64,000 nucleotides of DNA from Aspidapion aeneum (taxonomy: Eukaryota; Arthropoda; Insecta; Coleoptera; Brentidae): NCBI GenBank assembly GCA_963576565.1, contig OY755038.1, positions 207,983,013 through 208,047,012 on the forward strand, given 5' to 3'. This document shows, in pieces, positions 54,557 through 63,495 of the stretch; position 1 is the stretch's first letter, and the number at the start of each line of letters is the position of its first letter. The position numbers were made by a program, and so were the translations under genes. A model generated the notes under the pieces. That model ran no database searches, was not told the origin of the DNA, and was given only the letters and a program-made list of their open reading frames with translations.

Positions 54557-54990
54557 CAGCCCTATTTCAGTTCATTCCACCTGCTGACTGCAGGACAACC
54601 AGGAGCCTGTGTTGCCTTGATATAGTTACCCAAATTTTAATGGAGACTCAACCATTTTTGGTAGTTTGTAATGAAAATCATGCTCGCCTGGGAAATTAAA
54701 CACGAAGGAAAATCCACTGGTCCGCCTACTCTTGTTGGGGAGACGAAAATTTTTTGATGATGTTGACGGGCCCAACCAGTACTACACTGGGCGAAAAGTT
54801 CATTCACATTTCCATTCAAACGAATCGTCACTTTCTGGTCGATTTTCCTCAGTATCCCTAGTCCGTTGCCTCTTGGAAACCGTATTGAAAACAACCTTGA
54901 GGCCTCCACAATACCAAACGGGCTTTAAAACCGAAAAAATTTAAGTTTTTAATAAAATAAAAAAATAAATTAAAATTATCCGCCTCTGGC
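54557..54990 (-). other. H: Probable non-coding first exon of Hairless (5' UTR)
   Basis: On the minus strand this block of higher G+C than its surroundings ends in a strong donor, GCTG|gtaagt (exon end 54557). Splicing it to the acceptor at 36170 gives TGA AAT AGG GCT GAA ... ATG, so an in-frame stop comes just before the proposed Hairless start. The block also contains a 90-codon open frame (54637-54909, minus) and a two-codon frame, which would act as upstream ORFs if the leader is real. The 5' end is approximate. No transcript evidence is available; the link across an 18-kb intron is inference. Confidence 0.45.
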
Positions 54991-55104
54991 CGTTTCGTTT
55001 ACCGTTTATTTCCGATCGGCAATGCAGCAAACTGCGTTTTTGACGTTTGACATTTCGCGTGGCGCTTTCGATTTTGACGCTGTCATTCCGAAAATGCCTA
55101 TTTT

Positions 55105-55308
55105 GTGCACGTGATAATGAAATTAAATTTTCTGTCCACGTGATCATTATGTAACTTTTTTATCCACGTGACAATAATAATTTCGATCATGTGATCATTT
55201 ATTACAAATTTCGGTTTTGATCATGTGACTTTTCTGGTTAAATTATCATGTGACTTCTTTAGTTATTACAGGGCTATGTTATTAGTTCGGTTCATTTTGA
55301 TCATGTGA
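55105..55308. promoter_or_regulatory. Cluster of seven CACGTGA/CATGTGA boxes in a head-to-head promoter
   Basis: Between Hairless exon 1 (minus) and the small plus-strand gene lie CACGTGA or CACGTG at 55108, 55137 and 55165, and CATGTGA at 55188, 55222, 55247 and 55302, all in one orientation. Such boxes are sites for bHLH-zip factors of the MITF/TFEB/USF/Max type. The density in 200 bp of A+T-rich DNA suggests a shared promoter. A degenerate simple repeat is the alternative. Confidence 0.55.
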
Positions 55309-55450
55309 TTTTTATAAATAATAAAGTAAGGTTAGGAGTTATAAAATTTTGGGATGGCGGTTGTTTGTTTTGATTTTTAATTAATCTGAGAAAATTTAGT
55401 AAATATTGCAGGAAAATCGCTTGTTTTGTGTTTTTAATTATTAGAAAATT

Positions 55451-55499
55451 ATGGCCAACAAAGATACGATTCCGGTTTGGAGAAAGATATATCAAATTG
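55451..55499 (+). CDS. Small gene, exon 1
   Basis: Sixteen codons plus one base, with ATG in a good context (aaaattATGG) and the donor gtatgt. The single left-over G completes a Val codon with exon 2, so the phases agree. Another open frame overlapping this stretch has no support. Confidence 0.55.
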
Positions 55500-58400
55500 G
55501 TATGTAATAAGATCTGTAGGACATTTATTACCTTACTTTCATGGCAAAAAATAATGACCCATCTTTTAGGCACAATTTTAGTGTTAAGTTTGTATCTTAT
55601 TTATACTTGTCCTATCACTACTATCACTAAACCCGCAACTATGAAGACAAAGATTATTAGGTATTATGAAGAGTATGAAGAAATAATTTCAATTTATTTA
55701 TATACAAGTTAAAATTTTTATAAAATAATTTACATTTTACAAACTTATTATTAATTTATTCTAAAAAGCAGAAGAATTTAATCTTGAGAGCCCTTTACCA
55801 TTGTTATTTTATGCTAATATGAATTTTTAAAATAAATGAGTTAGTTGTTTTAAATTAGAGTAAATTTTTCATGTAAAATTCCTCATCCTAATCCTAACCT
55901 AATCTACCCAAAGGCCTACCTTAACAAAAGCCTAAAAAAAGAAAAAACTTTAAATAACATTAAATAACTGTTTTTAATTTGGTTTTAAAATGAAGCCTAA
56001 AATTTTACAAGCTTTTTACTTAAAATGTCAGAATTAATAATAACTAAAAGATAATTAAAAAATGAATCAAGAAAAAGTTTGTTTTTGCTTAGATACAATT
56101 AATATTAGAATAAAAGTCATACATTATTAACAGAGCTACAAAAATTATTAAGTACCTAACTAAAATATATAAGCATATCAACATAACCATCTCATGTAAA
56201 AAAGGAGACATTATCTATGGAAAAATTGTACTTTGTAAAAAGGATTGAGGAGCCAAGTTTTTCAGTACACATTTCAAAATAAATAAAACTAATTTATTGT
56301 TTATTTGAGGGGTGAATAGCTCTTACAATTGGTGTATTCATTTTTCACATTATTTTGTTACATACACAATATCTTACAATCTTTGCCATGCAGTTGCCAT
56401 CAATTAAAAATTAGATGAAATCAGATGAATGTATAAACAGAAGATTTCTTTTTGCTCCCAAATTTGAAGAATAGCTACACTGGATGTTTCTGGTGTTTAA
56501 AATAAATATTAGATAGTTTAGACCCACACTACATATTTAATTCACCAAGATAAGCATTATTTTTATTTTAAATTTAACAGTATCTGTTGGGCATTCCCAA
56601 GTCTATCCAGAAGTCTTGGAGGATATTCTTCAAATATGTGAAGAGAAGCTGGTCACTGGTCTACTGGAATTTAAACCATATTCAAAAGAAGGTAAGGAAA
56701 AAAATACATTTTATAAAATGCTTTGTTCTATTGGGTGAAGGTAAAGGTAAACAGTGGTGAGAAAACCACTCAAAATCAAGCCATAATAGACCCACTGGCA
56801 GTCAAAGTGGAAGGGTTACAAGGCTCACTCTCATATTAATCATCATCACACATACAGAAAATGATAAAATGCTTGATAAAATGAGACAAAACAAAAGCCA
56901 AATGTGAGACACATTTAGTTACCATGTTTGGCAAGAACCTGTTTAAAGTTATTAAAATATGTTTTGTTATTTTGTTTCTTTTTTGTATTTTTCTGAGTAT
57001 AGTTTTGAATAATAAGATTTCTAAACCCTTTTTTAACTAGAATATTGGCATTTCTTTTACTTGCCTTTATGCTGTCTTATTTTTTGATTTTTATGGATGC
57101 AAAACATGAGACACAGTTTTTATTTCAAGAAACATATCAGAAAAATTATTAGTTGATCATAGATTGCGTGGCATGTATTACAGTCAAACTTATGAAGAAT
57201 ATATGGCCAAATTTTAAATTTTGTCTATAGGTACACTTATACCTAACAGTATTGAAAAATGTCTCAATATTATTGAAGTAATATCCCACCTCCCGGATTA
57301 TACCAGGTGTGTTAATAACATTACAAGTGTTCTCACTGTATGTTCTATTATACAAGTGTATATTATTGAATTAATTTATTGTCAAGTTAGTCAACTAAAA
57401 AGATTTTGAATGTCAGATCGAAATAAACTATTTTACCTACAAAAAACTAGATTTTTCATCAGGTTATGGGCCTATCATGCTGAAATAGTAAGCAGAGGTC
57501 AGTAAAAGTAGTTTTTTGAAGAGGAAGGTAATTAAATAAAATAAAAATATGGATCTAGCAAAACATATTAAACCACTAACTGGTGATACAGATTGGCCTA
57601 TTTGGAAAAATAAAATGCGTGATATGCTTGATTATCATGAAGGTGCCTTAGACATCATTGATGGTAAGCTAAAAAAGCCTGATCCTTTAGCTGAGGGTGC
57701 AACGGAAGATCAGAGAAAGCAACACAAGTTGGAATCTGATTTGTACCGAAAGGCAAACAGTTATGCTAAGTCAATAATTACAAGTGCAATAAGTGATAAT
57801 GTTTATCAGAAAATAATGGATAAAACAACGGCATATGAAGCATGGGAAGCCTTAAAAAATCAATTTCAAGCTTCGGCAAAAGATCAGCTGTTCAAAATTT
57901 GTACAGATTTCTTTGGTTTTAATTGGTTAGAAGGTGAAGATGTTTCCACGCATATAGCGAAGCTAAGAAGTCTATTTACAGAGTTAAGTAATGGACTAAA
58001 AGCAAAAGGCGAGAATAGTCTTCCAGAACTAATGGTGGTATGTAAAATTCTCCATATTTTACCTCAACGGTTCGATACATTTAAATCAAGTTGGATGTTA
58101 CTTTCAAAAGAGACAAATAAAACGCTTGACGAGTTGACAGTTCAATTATGCATGTTCGAAAGAAATTTTGCAAAAAGTAAAGATAACAAAATTGATCAAG
58201 AAGCATTGATTACAGAAAAACATGCTAAAGGACCTAAAAGTAAGAGTAATAAGTGTAATTACTGCGGATTGAATGGACATTGGGTGAAAACATGTAAAAA
58301 GTGGATTGCAGACGGAAGACCGCCGAAAAACCAGAAAAAGACATTTGCTGAAAATACCAAACAACAAGCAAATACAGCATTATTATCCTTAGATGAAGAA

Positions 58401-61400
58401 GTTTTGGTAACAGAGCAAGAGACGTCTATATGGTGGGTGGATAATGGAGCAACAAAGCATGTTACAAACACACCTATATATTTCACAGAATTTGAAAGTT
58501 TTGAGTCGCCATGTAGCATAAAAGCCGCAGGAAAAGAAGTGTTAAGTGCTGTTGGAAAAGGTACAATTCAGTTTGTAAATTCAGTTAAGAAAAGTTCAGT
58601 TGAAGAAGAAATCGTTTTATTAAAAGACGTATGGTATGTACCTGGTATATCAAAGAATTTGTTTTCAGTACTTGCAGCCCATGACAGAAATGCAAACAGT
58701 ACTTTTAGATCCACACGCACAAGATGCTGCTTTAAAGTTGGAAAAACAATGATAAATGGTAACAGAGAGGTTGGTGGGAGTTTATATAAGCTGAATATTA
58801 AACCCATCATTCCAGAAACAGAAATCCATTGTAACATTGCAGAAGCAGACAGTTCTATGCTTCAACTTTACCATGAGAGATGGGGGCATCAAGACAAAAG
58901 GTATGTAAAAGCAAAATTACAAAAAGAGATGGGCATTACAGTCAAACTGAATAATGAGATTTGTGAACCATGTATTTATGGTTTACCATTTGGTACTCGA
59001 CAAAAGGCAACAAAACCTGGAGAGTTAGTTTCAGCAGACCTAGTTGGACCTTTTGATTCTTCTTTTCAAGGAAAAAGGTATCTACTGATTTTTAAAGACA
59101 GTTATACTCAATACAGAATTGGTTATTTGATAAAAGAAAAGTCAGACACCAAAGAAATGCTAAAGAATATGTTAGCACTTGTCGAAAATTCAGGCCATAA
59201 AATCAAAGAGTTATTGACAGATGGTGGTGGCGAATTCGACAACAAAGACGTTAAATCTATACTTGCGAGCAAAGGTATCACGTTTAGACTGACAGCTCCA
59301 TACACACCAGAACAGAACGGAGGCAGTGAACGTGAGAATCGTACGACAGTCGAAATGGCAAGAACGTTAAAATACTCGCGCTCAGAAGTAGAATTTCCAA
59401 AGGAAATGTGGGCTGAGTTAGTAAGCACATCTATTTATGTCCTAAACAGAACTGGAAAATCGTCAGTAGAGAATGTAAGTCCTTTTGAATTATGGTATGG
59501 AAAAACACCTAGAATTAAGCACCTAAGGATAGTAGGTTCGGCTTGTTATTTTCATGTTCCATTTCAAAAAAGGAGAAAAATGGACAAAAAGGCAATAAAA
59601 GGCTATTTGGTAGGTTACGATGGTGATGAAAGATATAGAATTTGGGTTAAACAGCAAAACAAAGTCTATGTTTCAAGAGATGTAAAATTTCAAGAGTATC
59701 TTAAAGTTTGTGCTCAAAAATCCAGTATTTCTGATCATTCCAGTATAAGCACCAAGAGTAACACCAGAATACCAATTATTCCTCCAAATACTTGCATTCA
59801 AGATTCAAGACAAGATTTTTCAGAAAGTCAAGTGGAAGAAGAAGAAAATGACGAAGAAGATGAACAACAAGATGAAGATCAAGAAAGACATGTTACTGAA
59901 AATAAATTCTTTGATATACCAGGTACATACCATACGTCTTTTAATAAAACGATTTCTTCTTCAACTGAACTTTTCTTAACTGAATTTACAAACTGAAATG
60001 ACGAAGAAGATGAACAAGATGAAGATCAAGAAAGACATGTTACTGACATAAGCGAAAGTGAAGAAACAGATGAAGAAGAACCAAGTACTTCATACAATCT
60101 CAGAAATCGTCAAACTTTACAAAAACCTAAAAGATTTCAAGATGAATGTATCAGCATAGCTGAAGATATTATTTGTAATATTGACACTCCTCAAACTTAC
60201 AAAGAAGTACTTGAAACTAGGGAAAGCTATGAATGGAAAAGAGCTATGGAAAGTGAAATCAATTCGTTAAAAGAAAATCAAACTTGGACGTTAGAAAAAT
60301 TGCCTAATGATACCAAAGCGCTACCCTGTAAGTGGGTTTATCGAGTGAAATCTAACCCAGATGGTACAGTAGACAAATTTAAAGCAAGGTTAGTTATAAA
60401 AGGCTTTGCTCAGCGTCAAGGAGTTGATTATAATGAGACGTTTAGTCCAGTGGCCAAACTTTCCACGATTAGATCTGTTTTAAGTGTTGCAGCCAGTGAA
60501 AATATGCATCTAAAACAATTTGACGTTGTGACGGCATTTTTATACGGAGAATTAGAAGAGATTATCTTTATGAATCAACCAGAAGGCTACACTGATGGAA
60601 CAGACAGAGTTTGTAGATTAAATCGTAGTTTATATGGACTTAAAGCAGCTCCAAGATGTTGGAATAAGAGATTCAACGACTATTTGTTAAAACTAGAGTT
60701 TAAAGTCAGTGAAGCTGATCCATGTCTTTACATTAGAGAGAAAAATAAAGAGAAAATGTTCCTAGCACTATATGTCGATGACGGACTGCTTGCAGCAACA
60801 TCTGAAGAGGCTTTAGATAGGTTGCTTCAAGATTTGAAGAGAGAATTCAAAATTACTGCTAAACCAGCTAATTTTTATTTGGGTCTTGAGATAAAGCAGA
60901 CAGAAAATTGCATAAAAATTAGTCAAAAAAGCTACACAGAGAAGATTTGCAAAAATTTGGATTTTCAGAATGCAGACCCGTAGCGACACCAATGCTAAAA
61001 CCAGCAGAGTTACTTCAAACAGGGAAAGAAAATTCCAAAGTAGATTTTCCTTATAGACAAGCTATAGGAACTCTAATTTATCTCATGGTAGGAACTAGAC
61101 CCGACATAGCTTATAGTGTGGGCTATTTATCAAGATATTTAGAAAATCCTACTCAAGAAAATGTAGTTCAAGTAAAAAGAGTTTTCCGATATCTTGCTGG
61201 TACCAGAGATTTAGGAATAACCTACAATTTCATGAAAATTCCGGAGATGAAATGTTACAGTGATGCAGACTTCGGAGGCTGTACAAAGACTGGCAGATCA
61301 ACCTCTGGAGTTGTTTTTACATTTGCCAATGGGGCAATTTCATGGATTAGTCAGCGACAAGCTTTAGTAGCAACCTCTACAACAGAAGCTGAAATAATAG

Positions 61401-62217
61401 CAGCTAGTGAAGCAACCAAAGAACTTATTTGGCTAAGCAGACTATACAAAGAAATTTGGAAGTTTAGATATGTTCCTATTCTTCAAGTTGATAACTCTGC
61501 TGCAGTGAGACTGTCTCATAATCCAGAGTTACATCGCAGAACTAAGCACATAAGCATAAAACATTTTTTTGTTAGAGAAAAAGTTTTAGAAGGTGCTATT
61601 GCAGTTCGGCAAATACCAACAGAAATACAGTTAGCAGATGTTATGACGAAACCACTAGCAAAAACTCGTTTGCAGATTTTTAGAAATCAAATGGGTGTTT
61701 TGTAACTGTCATTAACAAGGGAAAGTATTGAAGTAATATCCCACCTCCCGGATTATACCAGGTGTGTTAATAACGTTACAAGTGTTCTCACTGTATGTTC
61801 TATTATACAAGTGTATATTATTGAATTAATTTATTGTCAAGTTAGTCAACTAAAAAGATTTTGAATGTCAGATCGAAATAAACTATTTTACCTACAAAAA
61901 ACTAGATTTTTCATCAAATATTACCTCTACTGATTCTAGGTAATTAAATAAATGAGCTTATTTGCAGGGGCTATTTGAGGAATTCTCTGGTAATTTACCT
62001 TTTTAGCATAAAAAATGAAGAGATTTTGACATCAGTATTTGAGTTTCATATTTACAGTATCCTCTAACTAATTCTCAGTCAAAACTTATTAATATTTTCA
62101 GAGGGCCAAGTATTTGCAGGAAGGATGAAAAATCAGATATTATGTCATTACCATCCTCCTTCTTCTTCTCCATTTATGCTAAATTTCAACAATACCAGTA
62201 GTAATAATCAAGTCTAG
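55451..62217 (+). CDS. Small unrecognised protein gene, three exons (span)
   Basis: ATG at 55451 opens MANKDTIPVWRKIYQI and meets a donor (G|gtatgt at 55500). Exon 2 (56581-56691, acceptor tttaacag, donor gtaagg) reads SVGHSQVYPEVLEDILQICE and continues to EFKPYSKE. Joining in phase to 62102-62217 (acceptor ttttcag) gives GQVFAGRMKNQILCHYHPP and a Ser/Asn-rich end with TAG. The product is about 91 residues; exon 2 looks helical and acidic. I do not recognise the family and no membrane segment or catalytic motif is visible. It is divergent from Hairless and shares its upstream region. The intron between exons 2 and 3 holds a copia element. Exon 3 is the least certain part. Confidence 0.5.
56581..56691 (+). 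CDS. Small gene, exon 2
   Basis: An acceptor (aaatttaacag) and a strong donor (gtaagg) bracket a 111-base open block encoding 36 full codons rich in Glu, Leu, Ile and Val (YPEVLEDILQICEEKL). It has codon use unlike the A/T-run-filled flanks. This is the best supported exon of the gene. Confidence 0.62.
57271..57461 (+). repeat. copia 5' LTR
   Basis: It starts TATTGAAGTAA and ends TTTTTCATCA, matching the 3' copy except one A/G change. It starts TA rather than the usual TG. It contains ACCAG|gtgtgt, a usable cryptic splice donor. Confidence 0.93.
57549..59996 (+). CDS. copia gag-protease-integrase part, ended by an insertion-borne stop
   Basis: 815 codons. The gag region (about 1-230) is followed by a CCHC knuckle (CNYCGLNGHWVKTC, about 237-250), a protease motif WWVDNGATKHV (about 295; Asn where DSGA is usual), an integrase zinc region (HERWGHQ ... 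CEPC) and a catalytic core (SADLVGPF, LLTDGGGEFD, PEQNGGSERENRT). The C-terminal part is very acidic. The last roughly 33 codons are not copia protein: they are an inverted copy of the element's own bases near 58567-58670, which brings the TGA at 59994. Without that segment the frame runs on into the RT region. The product would give Gag, protease and integrase but no RT. Confidence 0.9.
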   Translation: MDLAKHIKPLTGDTDWPIWKNKMRDMLDYHEGALDIIDGKLKKPDPLAEGATEDQRKQHKLESDLYRKANSYAKSIITSAISDNVYQKIMDKTTAYEAWEALKNQFQASAKDQLFKICTDFFGFNWLEGEDVSTHIAKLRSLFTELSNGLKAKGENSLPELMVVCKILHILPQRFDTFKSSWMLLSKETNKTLDELTVQLCMFERNFAKSKDNKIDQEALITEKHAKGPKSKSNKCNYCGLNGHWVKTCKKWIADGRPPKNQKKTFAENTKQQANTALLSLDEEVLVTEQETSIWWVDNGATKHVTNTPIYFTEFESFESPCSIKAAGKEVLSAVGKGTIQFVNSVKKSSVEEEIVLLKDVWYVPGISKNLFSVLAAHDRNANSTFRSTRTRCCFKVGKTMINGNREVGGSLYKLNIKPIIPETEIHCNIAEADSSMLQLYHERWGHQDKRYVKAKLQKEMGITVKLNNEICEPCIYGLPFGTRQKATKPGELVSADLVGPFDSSFQGKRYLLIFKDSYTQYRIGYLIKEKSDTKEMLKNMLALVENSGHKIKELLTDGGGEFDNKDVKSILASKGITFRLTAPYTPEQNGGSERENRTTVEMARTLKYSRSEVEFPKEMWAELVSTSIYVLNRTGKSSVENVSPFELWYGKTPRIKHLRIVGSACYFHVPFQKRRKMDKKAIKGYLVGYDGDERYRIWVKQQNKVYVSRDVKFQEYLKVCAQKSSISDHSSISTKSNTRIPIIPPNTCIQDSRQDFSESQVEEEENDEEDEQQDEDQERHVTENKFFDIPGTYHTSFNKTISSSTELFLTEFTN
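59997..60983 (+). pseudogene. copia reverse transcriptase region, in frame with upstream part
   Basis: The frame continues straight after the TGA at 59994-59996. It repeats the acidic stretch and the STSYNLRNRQ linker, then RT: ALPCKWVYRVK, the first Asp in QFDVVTAFLYGE, the SLYGLKAAPRCW block and the YVDDGLLAA catalytic motif (about 60772). It stops at 60981-60983 because one base in an A-run near 60950 shifts the frame, so the domain is intact but cut from RNase H. An internal ATG at 60246 exists, but translation from it is not expected. Confidence 0.85.
60947..61705 (+). pseudogene. copia RT thumb and RNase H region, shifted frame
   Basis: It carries on from RT after the frame change (FGFSECRPVATPML), then GTLIYLMVGTRPDIAYSVG, the RNase H acidic motifs SDADFGGC and STTEAEIIAASEA, and the HISIKHFFVRE end. 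The last codons meet the polypurine tract. One base change near 60950 separates it from the upstream frame. All expected RNase H acidic residues are visible. Confidence 0.85.
61726..61916 (+). repeat. copia 3' LTR
   Basis: It is preceded by the purine-rich AACAAGGGAAAG and followed by the second AATAT target copy. It is 190/191 identical to the 5' LTR by eye. Confidence 0.93.
62102..62217 (+). CDS. Small gene, candidate exon 3 and stop
   Basis: The acceptor is taatattttcag. In phase with exon 2 the exon gives 37 codons and TAG, ending in a Ser/Pro then Asn/Ser-rich tail. If the 58-base candidate exon around the copia insertion (57233-57270 plus 61922-61941) were included, this exon would be read in another frame and stop at a different TAG. 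I prefer direct exon 2 to exon 3 joining, with moderate confidence. Confidence 0.42.
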
Positions 62218-62446
62218 AAGGCATTGCCATTTTTCTATAAAATATTTTACATATTAGCCTTGGGATAATCAGGAAAAAATATAATTTCTTTAAAATATAT
62301 ATCAGAACTTCTTTACCAAATGTTGTAAAGATGAATGTGCAAAGTGAAATTGCATTCTGAAGGAAGATATTGGTCCAACCTATGATTCCAAATTATTTTG
62401 TAAGATGTAGTGGTGCCTCAATTTTCAAAAGCAGAGGAATATATTA

Positions 62447-63495
62447 AGGGGATGGTAGTGACAAGATGGGGAAGGTAATGACAATATACAGTTAGTGGTA
62501 AAATATTAGAGGGAATTATAAAAAAATATTTTTTTTAGAAAACTTGTTTTAAGCAAATTGTGAAAGGCTTTCGCGGCCATCGTCCAATGGTGGGTGTGCT
62601 TTCGGGCTGTTCGGCCAACGACGACGGCCGAACAGCCCGAAAGCACACCCACCATTGTTTTAAGCAAATTAAAAAAAAATCAATCAAATTTAAGCACACC
62701 AAATACTTAAACTAAAAATAAGTCTTAATAGGAACAAGTAAATAACTTAACAAGACTTTCTGCTTACCTATCCATTTTTGTAAAACAAAAATATTTTTTT
62801 AACAAGAACTTAACTTCAGACTTTAAAAGTACATTACATAACCAGAAAACAAAGGCGAATCTGCCACACATATTATATACGTAATTACCGTCCCCATCCA
62901 GTCACTACCGTCTCCCTTTCAACTGTCTTCCTGGGAATGGTATTGACGTTTTAACATGTTTTTCTTTTAGTGCATAAATTGATGTTAGGATTATGGAGCA
63001 GAAATGGGACTAAATAATTTTGTACTGTTTCTTTGACTAAATAAGACCAAAACTTTTAATTTTTTTGTAGAAATAAATAAAAACAGGGGGGGGGCGGTAA
63101 CTACCATGTTTTGTAAATAATACATTTTTTCTTATCTGTAATTTTAATAACTTTTTCACCACAAAAAAAACTCTACTTTTGTTCAAATGCAAAGAGGGTT
63201 TCATTTTTTCCACCTGTTTCTAACCATAAACATTGAGTACAGTGCCATCTAGTACAAGAAAAATGCCTCTAAGGAAGAGAGGACGGTAATGATGCATAAC
63301 CTAGGGGAACGACATCCATTGAAGAATAGCGTTTGACAGTGTGTTTCTTAAGTCATATTAACTAAAGGAAATTAAACTTTAAAGTTTTTTCAACTAATAG
63401 AAAATGTCTTAGTAGACAGATGACAAATAGTGTTTTAGAAAAATGTTTAAGAAACATTGGTTTCACAGCTGGGGAACGGGGCGGTAATGATAAAA
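62447..63495. repeat. Dispersed GGGR(C/T)GGTARTGA motif
   Basis: ggggatggtagtgaca (62454), ggggaaggtaatgaca (62476), the complement agtcactaccgtctccc (62900), gggcggtaactac (63093), ggacggtaatgat (63281) and ggggcggtaatgat (63478). It is probably one degraded element. I see no gene from 62218 to 64000. Confidence 0.45.
62585..62657. repeat. Perfect 32-bp inverted repeat, G+C-rich hairpin
   Basis: caatggtgggtgtgctttcg...gttcggcc, a 9-base loop (aacgacgac), then the exact complement. It stands alone in A+T-rich sequence. Confidence 0.85.

Larger units (their letters stand above)
57271..61916 (+). mobile_element. Complete copia (Ty1) LTR retrotransposon
   Basis: Two 191-bp LTRs (57271-57461, 61726-61916) differ at one base, and the target duplication AATAT (57266-57270, 61917-61921) is perfect. 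Inside, in order, are gag with a zinc knuckle, protease, integrase, reverse transcriptase and RNase H: the copia order, with integrase before RT. A purine run (about 61715-61725) abuts the 3' LTR, and ggttatgggcc after the 5' LTR is a likely primer-binding site. The near-identical LTRs say that insertion was recent. It lies between exons of the small plus-strand gene, in the same orientation. Confidence 0.95.

Noticed and set aside
58568..58837. Minus-strand frame sharing about 32 residues with the end of the copia frame
   Set aside because: Not a gene: the identity is the trace of the inverted self-insertion described above.
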